Assembly (NCBI GenBank): GCA_034717835.1
Contig: JAYELZ010000248.1
Location: forward strand, 1 to 8,541
Length of the DNA: 8,541 nucleotides
From: G713 sp034717835
GTDB lineage: Bacteria > Chloroflexota > Anaerolineae > B4-G1 > SLSP01
Direction of reading: 5' to 3'
The notes beneath the pieces were generated by a model. It was given only the letters and a program-made list of their open reading frames with translations, made no database searches and had not been told where the DNA came from. How positions within the stretch are numbered: position 1 is the stretch's first letter; each line of letters starts with the position of its first letter. This document shows, piece after piece, positions 1 to 5,200 of this stretch. A program made the position numbers and the translations under genes.

Positions 1-34
1 TCCCTAACTTGGACTCACGCACTCGGTTTACAAC

Positions 35-41
35 AGGAGGT
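35..41 (+). promoter_or_regulatory. Ribosome binding site of hpt
   Basis: AGGAGGT is a full-consensus Shine-Dalgarno sequence, five bases ahead of the ATG at 47. It fixes the hpt start. No promoter is convincing in the 34 bases before it, so hpt may be read from a gene left of the window. Confidence 0.85.
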
Positions 42-46
42 AAATT

Positions 47-598
47 ATGTCGATCTATGATGACGTGGAAAAAATACTCTATTCCAAAGAGGATATCCAA
101 AAACGTACTCAAGAAGTTGCCCGGGAAATGAATGCGCTTTATAGTGATGCAGACCTCCCTTTGTTAGTCTGCAATCTCAAGGGAGCCTTCATGTTTCTGG
201 CCGACTTGGTGCGTTACCTGAATTTTCGCCATGAGATTGATTTCATCGAGACTTCCAGTTACGGGGCCGCGACGACTAGTAGCGGGGATGTGCGTTTCCT
301 GCTGGATGTGAGCGAGAGCATCCAGGGACGCAACGTGATCATTGTCGAAGATATTGTGGATTCCGGCAACACCTTGAGCTGCGCCCTGGCGCGCTTTGCC
401 GCGCGACAAGCACGGAGCGTGCGCGTGGCCGCCTTGCTCAACAAACCCAGCCGGCGGATGATTGATGTGCCGATAGATTTCTTCGGCTTTGAAGTCCCGG
501 ATGAGTTCGTTGTAGGCTACGGGCTGGATTACGATCAACAATATCGCAATCTCCCTTTCATCGGAGTGCTTAAACCGGCGGTTTACCAAGAGAGCTAA
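47..598 (+). CDS. hpt: Hypoxanthine phosphoribosyltransferase
   Basis: A cytoplasmic purine-salvage enzyme that joins hypoxanthine (often also guanine) to PRPP, giving IMP or GMP and pyrophosphate. The 183-residue length is normal for bacterial Hpt. Visible signatures are the LKGA turn at residues 44-47, the flexible-loop SSYG region near 70-73, and the PRPP-binding segment VIIVEDIVDSGNTL at 97-110 with the acidic pair E101-D102. The C-terminal GYGLDYDQQYRNLPFIGVL stretch (about 157-175) is the usual base-binding and dimer region of the HPRT family. The start is fixed by a consensus ribosome binding site. A promoter lies just downstream of the stop, so the sortase behind it can be transcribed separately. 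In many bacteria hpt follows tilS and precedes ftsH; here neither is visible, and the downstream neighbour is a sortase. Confidence 0.95.
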   Translation: MSIYDDVEKILYSKEDIQKRTQEVAREMNALYSDADLPLLVCNLKGAFMFLADLVRYLNFRHEIDFIETSSYGAATTSSGDVRFLLDVSESIQGRNVIIVEDIVDSGNTLSCALARFAARQARSVRVAALLNKPSRRMIDVPIDFFGFEVPDEFVVGYGLDYDQQYRNLPFIGVLKPAVYQES

Positions 599-622
599 CG
601 CACGAGACCGCGCCAGCATCAT

Positions 623-651
623 TTGAGGCCTCTTTCAAGATAAGGTATAAT
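623..651 (+). promoter_or_regulatory. Sigma-70-type promoter of the sortase gene
   Basis: TTGAGG at 623-628 (four of six consensus bases) and a perfect TATAAT at 646-651 are separated by the ideal 17 bp. Transcription would begin near 657-659. That is downstream of the GTG at 652, which therefore cannot be the start codon of this transcript; the ATG at 676 fits. Confidence 0.65.
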
Positions 652-675
652 GTGTCTTATGGAGAAAGAGGAAAA

Positions 676-1500
676 ATGACGTTGCGAGGTTGGAAAATTG
701 CTAATATCTTCATCTGGAGCGGGATCGGGTTACTCCTGCTAGGGATGGGGCTTAACTACTCTCTTTTCCGACCCTATTTTGACACGTTGTTCAAGACTCA
801 GCAACTCGCCGCCGCTCCGCCTTTTGATGAAACATTGGGCCAAGTCAATGCCGGCCAAGATGCGCTAAAGCCCTTCGATAAGCATGACGCGGGGACGTCC
901 ACAGTTACCAACCTGCCACCTACGGTAACGGCATCGCCAACTAGCTGCCCCCCCACCGCGACGAGCACTCCTTGGCCGCCCACCGCGACGAGTACACCCC
1001 TGCCGCCTACCGCGACTGTTCCGACTCCAATCCCCACACCGACAGGCACTAGCCCTCAATATATCCGCATTCCCACTATCGGATTAGCAGCTACCATTGT
1101 TCCAGTCCCAGAAGAAAAACTGGCAGATAATGATACTGGCCAACTAACCTGGGCGGTGCCGGACTGGGAAGCTGTCGGGTGGCATTCCGGCTCGGCATTG
1201 CTGGGGGAACCGGGGAATACAGTTCTCAATGGGCACAATACGACGCGGGGCGAGATTTTCCGAGACCTTTACCAAGTAGAGGAAGGGGCACGTATCCTGC
1301 TCACGGGGGCGGATCAAAAAATCTATTTCTATCGCGTCGCGCATGTCTATATTTTGGAGGAGCGCGGTCAACCGCTAGAAGTGCGCCGCCAGAATGCTCA
1401 ATATATTCAAGCCACCACTGATGAAAGGGTGACGTTGGTGACTTGTCATCCCTACGCCAGCACCCGTTACCGTCTAATTGTGATCGCTAAACCAATCTAA
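676..1500 (+). CDS. Membrane-anchored sortase with Pro/Thr-rich linker
   Basis: A sortase-family cysteine transpeptidase, expected to act on the outer face of the membrane by cleaving sorting signals and joining proteins to an amine acceptor. From the ATG at 676 it has 274 residues: a basic N-terminus, one membrane segment (about 8-28), a low-complexity linker (about 45-125) with PPTATSTP repeats, then a sortase beta-barrel (about 128-274). Catalytic residues are clear: H187 in VLNGHN, C257 in the TLxTC-type motif TLVTCHP, and R266 in YRLIVIA. The class is uncertain; TLVTC resembles classes D and E. An in-frame GTG at 652 would add eight residues, but it precedes the predicted transcription start, whereas the ATG is preceded by GGAGAAAGAGG (661-671). 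No LPxTG-like substrate is encoded in the window, so its targets lie elsewhere. The linker carries an unpaired cysteine (C91). The DUF6391-like gene starts 34 bp downstream, suggesting co-transcription. Confidence 0.93.
   Translation: MTLRGWKIANIFIWSGIGLLLLGMGLNYSLFRPYFDTLFKTQQLAAAPPFDETLGQVNAGQDALKPFDKHDAGTSTVTNLPPTVTASPTSCPPTATSTPWPPTATSTPLPPTATVPTPIPTPTGTSPQYIRIPTIGLAATIVPVPEEKLADNDTGQLTWAVPDWEAVGWHSGSALLGEPGNTVLNGHNTTRGEIFRDLYQVEEGARILLTGADQKIYFYRVAHVYILEERGQPLEVRRQNAQYIQATTDERVTLVTCHPYASTRYRLIVIAKPI
949..1029 (+). repeat. Three tandem 27-bp units encoding the sortase linker
   Basis: Three in-frame 27-bp units begin at 949, 976 and 1003 and encode PPTATSTPW, PPTATSTPL and PPTATVPTP. The core CCACCGCGACGAG is shared by units one and two; unit three is more diverged. 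A degenerate unit (PPTVTASP) precedes them from 916. This is a coding minisatellite that lengthens the spacer between membrane anchor and catalytic domain; its length may vary between strains. Confidence 0.8.
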
Positions 1501-1534
1501 GTCCAATTTGGCCGCAGGAAGAGGGAGAATAAAG

Positions 1535-2035
1535 ATGTTACTCAAATTAGCACGTCGTATCCGTCGCAATCACGCCCTGGAGCACGCTACGATTAACTTA
1601 TTAAGTCATAATCAGGGCGCTTCCCAGACGGTGGGAATTTCTGGCCCTCGGGGATTTACACTCTATACAAATCTCACTCTAGAAGAAGTTTATCCCGCGG
1701 TGCAACAAGCCCTTGCCGCGTTGCAGAATGGGCAGGCAGCCTTAGCCATTCATCCCAATTGCGGGACTAATCTCTTGACCACGGCACTACTTACCACGGT
1801 CGCAACTATGCTAGGATTGCACGGCAAACGGAAGCAGCGCTCAGAGCGTGTAGAGAACTTCCTGCAATTGGTGCTACTCAACGCATTGATATTGATCCTG
1901 TCCCGTCCCGTGGGTTTCTGGGTTCAGGAGAATCTAACGGTGGATTCACACGTACAAGATGTAAAAATCGCGGCCATCTTAAGCCACCAGCAGGGGAACT
2001 TACAACGCATCGAAGTTCAAACCGCTCATGGATAA
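1535..2035 (+). CDS. DUF6391-like membrane protein with HxxEH motif
   Basis: A protein of unknown function, 166 residues, resembling the DUF6391 family. The start is the ATG at 1535, preceded by GAGGGAG (1521-1527) at seven bases; an in-frame TTG at 1508 has no such support. The N-terminus holds NHALEHATI (12-20), in which H13, E16 and H17 form an HxxEH pattern, followed by a GPRGFTLYT segment (38-46) and HPNCGTN (73-79). Two hydrophobic segments follow, about 78-96 and 107-130, separated by a short basic stretch (GKRKQR); the C-terminal tail of about 35 residues is polar. HxxEH is the zinc motif of the M16 (inverted) metallopeptidases, but the protein is far smaller than those enzymes, so a peptidase role is only speculation. 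It lies 34 bp behind the sortase with no promoter seen between, so the two are probably one transcript. Confidence 0.75.
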   Translation: MLLKLARRIRRNHALEHATINLLSHNQGASQTVGISGPRGFTLYTNLTLEEVYPAVQQALAALQNGQAALAIHPNCGTNLLTTALLTTVATMLGLHGKRKQRSERVENFLQLVLLNALILILSRPVGFWVQENLTVDSHVQDVKIAAILSHQQGNLQRIEVQTAHG

Positions 2036-2160
2036 AATTGATTGCACTGGCAGAAGAGACATAGTTACGCTGGTGGATTAAGTAATCAGTATAGGCTACG
2101 CTGAAAAAAAGGCAGCTCGTCGTCAAGCCGCTCAGCCAAAATCTGGAGTGTTGTGCCAAC

Positions 2161-2164
2161 GGAG
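2161..2164 (+). promoter_or_regulatory. Ribosome binding site deciding the holA start
   Basis: GGAG lies seven bases before the ATG at 2172. The longer in-frame reading from the GTG at 2148 would place this site inside the gene and add eight residues (through RSRI) that are not part of the usual holA N-terminus, which begins directly with a beta strand such as FYLIHG. Confidence 0.6.
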
Positions 2165-2171
2165 TCGAATT

Positions 2172-3134
2172 ATGTTCTACCTCATTCATGGCGACAATCT
2201 CTTGGAGCAGGAGGAGGCTCTGGGAGAGTTACGGTCAGCCCAGGCTAAAAAAGAAGAGTTCGCAGATTTGAATAACGAGACCCTCGCGGCTCCGCTTACA
2301 TTAGGCGAGCTGCAACATGCTTGCGATACTTTGCCCTTTCTGGGTGGGCACCGGTTGATCGTCGTGAAGAAGGCGCTGGCGGAGAGCAACAAAGATTGGT
2401 TGAAAAAAGCGGCGGCTTACCTACCTCGCATCCCCGATTCCACCGTGTTGGTCTTCCTGGAGCAGGTATCGCTACCCAAAAACAATCCCGTCTTGAAATT
2501 GGCCCGCCAGCAGGAGCGCCACGCGAAAATTAAGCATTATACACGGCCTAAACCACGGGAGTTGCCCGTTTGGATCATAAAACGCGCTCAGAAGTATAGC
2601 TGTCGCATCGAACCGTCCGCGGCTGCGTTGCTGGCACGCAATATCGGCGGCCGGTTGCACCAACTGGATCAAGAGCTCCAAAAACTCCAGCTCTACCACG
2701 GGAAGAGCGGCGCGATTACGCTACAGGAGGTGCGCTTGTTAGTGCCCTACGTTCAGAGCGCCGATGTTATCTTCGACTTGGTGGATGCGTTGGGGCAACG
2801 TAACCCGCGAACCGCGGCGCGACATCTACATCGTTTGTTGGATACCGACGAACTTCCATTGCGCATCTTTGGCATGATAGTCCGCCAATACCGGTTGCTG
2901 ATCCAAATCCGTTGGTTAATGCAGCAACGGCAGACCGAGGCAGAGATTGCCGCACGGATTCATTTACATCCCTATGTCACCAAGAAGGTCTGCCGCCAAG
3001 CTCCGCTCTTTAACCACGAGCAGCTACTACAAGCTTATGAAATCCTCCAAGCCAGCGATCGGGACATCAAAACCGGTAAATTAAAAGCCGAAACTGCCTT
3101 GGATTTATTAGTAGTGCGGTTAACCGAGTTGTGA
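2172..3134 (+). CDS. holA: DNA polymerase III delta subunit
   Basis: The delta subunit of the clamp loader, which opens the beta sliding clamp during loading at primed DNA. The 320-residue product is close to the family's usual 320-345. The N-terminus MFYLIHGDN followed by an acidic LLEQEEAL segment is the typical first strand and helix of HolA, and the TLPFLGGHRLIVVKKA stretch (about 55-71) matches the conserved PFxxxxRLVVV region. A long middle segment with RARNIGGRL-like residues (LLARNIGGRLHQLDQELQKL, about 157-176) and the IFDLVDALGQRNPRTAARHLHRLL stretch (about 200-223) correspond to the AAA+ lid and the start of the C-terminal collar domain. The tail DIKTGKLKAETALDLLVVRL (about 299-318) is the family's characteristic C-terminal end. 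As in other delta proteins, no Walker A motif is expected or seen. No promoter in the 136 bp upstream is convincing. Confidence 0.93.
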   Translation: MFYLIHGDNLLEQEEALGELRSAQAKKEEFADLNNETLAAPLTLGELQHACDTLPFLGGHRLIVVKKALAESNKDWLKKAAAYLPRIPDSTVLVFLEQVSLPKNNPVLKLARQQERHAKIKHYTRPKPRELPVWIIKRAQKYSCRIEPSAAALLARNIGGRLHQLDQELQKLQLYHGKSGAITLQEVRLLVPYVQSADVIFDLVDALGQRNPRTAARHLHRLLDTDELPLRIFGMIVRQYRLLIQIRWLMQQRQTEAEIAARIHLHPYVTKKVCRQAPLFNHEQLLQAYEILQASDRDIKTGKLKAETALDLLVVRLTEL

Positions 3135-3155
3135 GCGGTTGATTGATCAGTAAAC

Positions 3156-3184
3156 TTAACTCTTATTTTGCCTAAACATATAAA
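3156..3184 (+). promoter_or_regulatory. Possible promoter of the receiver-GNAT pair
   Basis: TTAACT at 3156-3161 and TATAAA at 3179-3184 are 17 bp apart (four and five of six consensus bases). Transcription would begin near 3191, leaving a very short leader that would barely retain the ribosome binding site GGGGG before the ATG at 3199. That tight geometry makes the call weak; readthrough from holA is the alternative. Confidence 0.3.
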
Positions 3185-3198
3185 AAAGGGTAGGGGGC

Positions 3199-3594
3199 AT
3201 GAAGAAGATATTGCTTATTGAGGATAATCCGTATGATGCACGTTTGGTTGGACAAATCCTAAAACACCATGATTGTCAATTTAACCACGCTAAAGATGCT
3301 TCTTCGGGGCTGGAACTGGCGGTGCGACAGAACCCAGATATCATCTTATTGGATATGGGGTTACCTGACTTAGATGGGCAGACTGTAATGGCGCTATTAC
3401 AACAGATGGAGGAATTGCAGGATATCCCGGTAGTGGCTGTGACTGCCTGGCCGCCGGATACCGCCCGCGAGATGGCTGAAGCGTATGGTTGCGCTGGTTA
3501 TATCTCCAAGCCGATTAAGGCCCGTCAGTTTTATGATCAAATTGCGGTTTATTTTAGTGATGATGCGGTTTATTTTAGTGATGCTGAAGAGTAG
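3199..3594 (+). CDS. Single-domain response regulator (receiver only)
   Basis: A CheY-like phosphoreceiver of 131 residues with no output domain. The acidic pocket E8-D9, the phosphoacceptor D52 in LLLDMGLPDLDG, T82 in VVAVTAW and K104 in the YISKP motif are all present, so it should be phosphorylatable. A DivK- or Spo0F-like relay role, or regulation of a partner by binding, is the usual function for stand-alone receivers; no histidine kinase lies in the window. The ATG at 3199 is preceded by AGGGGG at one base distance and by a further GGG. The last 15 residues contain a seven-residue duplication (AVYFSDD then AVYFSDA) produced by a 21-bp tandem duplication. The GNAT gene begins 12 bp after the stop, and its ribosome binding site overlaps this stop codon, so the two are likely translated together. 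Confidence 0.92.
   Translation: MKKILLIEDNPYDARLVGQILKHHDCQFNHAKDASSGLELAVRQNPDIILLDMGLPDLDGQTVMALLQQMEELQDIPVVAVTAWPPDTAREMAEAYGCAGYISKPIKARQFYDQIAVYFSDDAVYFSDAEE
3543..3583 (+). repeat. 21-bp tandem duplication at the receiver C-terminus
   Basis: The 20 bases TGCGGTTTATTTTAGTGATG at 3543-3562 recur exactly at 3564-3583, with a period of 21. The reading frame is kept and seven residues are duplicated. The near-perfect identity, including third codon positions, indicates a recent slippage-type event. Confidence 0.95.
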
Positions 3595-3606
3595 GGATAT
3601 CCGCCT

Positions 3607-4461
3607 ATGACCCTCAAAAAATGTCCTGTAGAATTATTCCCTGCTACTGATTTCAGTATGGCAACTTTGACCGAGGCTTACAATCAAGCGCGGATTGATT
3701 ATATCGTCCCCATGCCCATGAACGTAGCTCGCATGCGAGCCTATATTCATAACTACGATGTGACGTTGGAATCTTCCGTGGTGGCTACCATAGAACACGA
3801 AATAGTTGGCTTGGGGATGCTGGGAATACGCGAGCAGCGGGCTTGGATCACGCGGTTAGGTATATCGCCTAACAAACGCCGTAATACTGCGGGGCAAGCT
3901 ATCATGGAGTACCTAATCCAAGAATCTCGAGAGCGTGGAGCGCAGAAAATAATTCTAGAAGTGATTAAAGGCAACGAACCGGCTTACCATCTCTTCAAAA
4001 AATTGGGCTTTTATGTGACTAGAGAGTTGTTAGTATTGCGACGTCCTCCTCTCAAAGCACCTAGTAAATATAAACCCTACACAGTCACTTACCTGAATGA
4101 AGCCACCACCAGCGACTTGTTGGAGCAACGCCACAGTAAACCTTCTTGGCTGGATGAGGCTCCTTCACTACGCCATGCGGGGGGCTTGGAGGGCTTGAGC
4201 GTCAGGTTGATAGATGGCAGTCACGGGTGGATAGCTTATCAACATGCTCTCTATCAGCTGGGGCGGATTGTATTACAACCAGAAACTGGCGATAAAATAG
4301 CGGTGGCTCAGGCTCTATTGCACGCGCTACACACACGGCATCTGTTGCACGACACCAAATTTGAGAATTTGCCGGCACTTGATCCTTACTGGGAAGTCTT
4401 TGAAGAATGTGGCTATATCGTCTCTTTCAAGCGGCTGGAGATGAATTTGGATTTACGTTGA
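3607..4461 (+). CDS. GNAT acetyltransferase, probably two GNAT lobes
   Basis: A putative acetyl-CoA-dependent N-acyltransferase of 284 residues; the substrate is unknown. The N-terminal half (about 10-146) is a recognisable GNAT domain: strand four ITRLGISPNKRRNTAGQAIM (81-100) carries the acetyl-CoA loop, though with RRNTAGQA rather than the standard Q/R-x-x-G-x-G/A, and motif B is NEPAYHLFKKLGF (123-135) with the expected Asn, Tyr and LGF. The C-terminal half (about 150-284) repeats the plan in degenerate form: a RIVLQPETGDKIAVAQALL stretch where motif A belongs and DPYWEVFEECGYIVSFKRLEM near the end where motif B belongs. A tandem GNAT with a non-catalytic second lobe is therefore likely, but this is inference. 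The ATG at 3607 follows AGGGA (3593-3597), which overlaps the stop of the receiver gene, indicating coupled expression. Confidence 0.82.
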   Translation: MTLKKCPVELFPATDFSMATLTEAYNQARIDYIVPMPMNVARMRAYIHNYDVTLESSVVATIEHEIVGLGMLGIREQRAWITRLGISPNKRRNTAGQAIMEYLIQESRERGAQKIILEVIKGNEPAYHLFKKLGFYVTRELLVLRRPPLKAPSKYKPYTVTYLNEATTSDLLEQRHSKPSWLDEAPSLRHAGGLEGLSVRLIDGSHGWIAYQHALYQLGRIVLQPETGDKIAVAQALLHALHTRHLLHDTKFENLPALDPYWEVFEECGYIVSFKRLEMNLDLR

Positions 4462-4494
4462 GTAATTCTAGTGACAAATTGACGGCGAATTACT
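4461..4494. repeat. Inverted repeat between convergent genes
   Basis: AGTAATTC at 4461-4468 pairs perfectly with GAATTACT at 4487-4494 around an 18-base spacer. It begins at the last base of the GNAT stop codon and ends ten bases before the stop of the minus-strand gene. It may help terminate both transcripts, but the stem is AT-rich and no T-run follows on either strand, so the role is uncertain. Confidence 0.35.
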
Positions 4495-4504
4495 ACTGCT
4501 GTTC

Positions 4505-4855
4505 TCATTCACCTTGTGCGCGATGTAAAGCTTCTTCATAACTCCGTTGCACAAAAGGGATCACAAAACTCAGCTCTTCTCGCTGCTGGATTTTGACCAG
4601 TCCCCAACGAGGTAACGTGCGTTCCCCGGCTTGAAAAGCATCCACTTGGAAACGGCGACTGAGAATTTCACGTTCTGTTTTATAGAGATGCGTGATTACT
4701 ACTCCTGTATCTACCAAAAAAGCGAAGAGATAATCTTGCACTTGATAGCTAGGGCAACCAAACATGGGCCGCTTGGTAACATTAGGCCATTGGAGCACCT
4801 CGGCTTCAAATGCCTCTCGCAATTTCGTTGATTTTTCCTCTGAATAGTACTTCAT
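4505..4855 (-). CDS. TfoX N-terminal-domain-like protein
   Basis: A small soluble protein of 116 residues resembling the N-terminal domain of TfoX/Sxy. The support is the segment VTKRPMFGCPSYQ (26-38), similar to the family's RKMFGG-Y pattern, followed by a DYLFAFLVDTGVVI strand pair (41-54) and a closing PRWGLVKI...SYEEAL portion (82-110) typical of that fold. TfoX of gammaproteobacteria regulates competence, but stand-alone N-domain proteins of this kind are widespread and mostly uncharacterised, so no competence role should be assumed. The start is the ATG at 4853-4855, preceded on its strand by GGTGGA at four to five bases. The frame stays open to 4927, but the added residues (MQIPHLYVKYIY...) come from AT-rich sequence and lack a ribosome binding site, so I exclude them. 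It is transcribed against both neighbours and forms its own unit. Confidence 0.72.
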   Translation of the reverse strand: MKYYSEEKSTKLREAFEAEVLQWPNVTKRPMFGCPSYQVQDYLFAFLVDTGVVITHLYKTEREILSRRFQVDAFQAGERTLPRWGLVKIQQREELSFVIPFVQRSYEEALHRAQGE

Positions 4856-4943
4856 ATTTCCACCGTAGATTAATCGTATTGTAAGAGTTAAGTATATATA
4901 TTTTACGTAAAGATGCGGTATTTGCAATTGACCTGTTGGTTGA

Positions 4944-4971
4944 TTGTCTAACTAATGGTATATGGTATAAT
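4944..4971 (+). promoter_or_regulatory. Extended -10 promoter of the tRNA pair
   Basis: TTGTCT at 4944-4949 and TATAAT at 4966-4971 are 16 bp apart, and TGG directly before the hexamer gives a TGnTATAAT extended -10. Transcription would begin near 4977-4979, a few bases before the first tRNA. This is the strongest promoter in the window, as expected for stable RNA. Confidence 0.75.
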
Positions 4972-4980
4972 ACTTCGGTT

Positions 4981-5051
4981 GCGGGCGTCGTGTAATGGTA
5001 ACGCCTTGGCCTTCCAAGCCATTGATACGGGTTCGATTCCCGTCGCCCGCT
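4981..5051 (+). tRNA. tRNA-Gly, anticodon TCC
   Basis: A complete cloverleaf of 71 bases. The acceptor arm GCGGGCG pairs fully with CGCCCGC, with discriminator T at 5051. The D arm is GTGT/ACGC. The anticodon arm TTGGC-CTTCCAA-GCCAT places TCC at positions 34-36, reading GGA codons; the outermost T-T of this stem is unpaired. The T arm is ACGGG-TTCGATT-CCCGT. The CCA end is not encoded and must be added enzymatically. It lies five bases before the next tRNA in the same transcript. Confidence 0.96.
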
Positions 5052-5056
5052 TACAA

Positions 5057-5129
5057 GGGCCTATAGCTCAACGGTTAGAGCAGCCGGCTCATAACCGGTC
5101 GGTTCCAGGTTCGAATCCCGGTAGGCCCA
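5057..5129 (+). tRNA. tRNA with CAT anticodon (elongator Met or Ile2)
   Basis: A complete 73-base cloverleaf with discriminator A at 5129 and no encoded CCA. The acceptor arm GGGCCTA/TAGGCCC is fully paired, including G1-C72, so it is not the initiator, which has an unpaired position 1-72 in bacteria. The D arm is GCTC/GAGC, and the anticodon arm GCCGG-CTCATAA-CCGGT presents CAT. The T arm CCAGG-TTCGAAT-CCCGG has one internal A-C mismatch (51-63). Elongator Met and the lysidine-modified Ile2 share this anticodon. C4-G69 and C5-G68 resemble Ile2 as recognised by TilS in E. coli, while the A51-C63 mismatch is seen in E. coli elongator Met. I cannot settle which it is. Confidence 0.93.
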
Positions 5130-5145
5130 TCAACAGTACAAATCT

Positions 5146-5170
5146 ACGGCCCGTAATTACGGGCCGTTTG
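5146..5170 (+). terminator. Palindromic hairpin after the tRNA pair
   Basis: ACGGCCCGT at 5146-5154 pairs perfectly with ACGGGCCGT at 5159-5167 around AATT, making a 22-bp perfect palindrome followed by TTTG. It fits an intrinsic terminator 17 bases after the second tRNA, but the T-run is only three long, so termination may be partial and let transcription reach prfA, for which I see no separate promoter. Confidence 0.6.
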
Positions 5171-5200
5171 CTATAGCAGCTAGTACGTAGGAGTGTAAAA

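Noticed and set aside
1..46. Tail of an upstream gene such as tilS
   Set aside because: One frame is open up to a stop at 58-60, but about 19 residues without any recognisable motif are not enough to call a gene.
798..1059. Minus-strand frames rich in Val/Gly or Arg opposite the sortase linker
   Set aside because: They are repeats of the antisense of the Pro/Thr coding minisatellite, with no ribosome binding site and no protein-like composition.
2036..2171. Promoter or small RNA before holA
   Set aside because: TTGATT at 2038 with CATAGT 16 bp later is a poor match and no stable hairpin or T-run is present; nothing beyond the ribosome binding site can be supported.
4856..4927. N-terminal extension of the TfoX-N-like protein by 24 residues
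   Set aside because: The region is AT-rich, has no ribosome binding site before its ATG, and the internal ATG at 4855 has one.
4861..4930. Minus-strand promoter of the TfoX-N-like gene
   Set aside because: Good -10 look-alikes (TACAAT, TATACT) occur in this AT-rich stretch, but none has a -35 at proper spacing.
4955..5176. A 73-residue plus-strand frame over the tRNA pair
   Set aside because: It lies over two complete tRNA genes; the apparent peptide is a common spurious translation of tRNA sequence.
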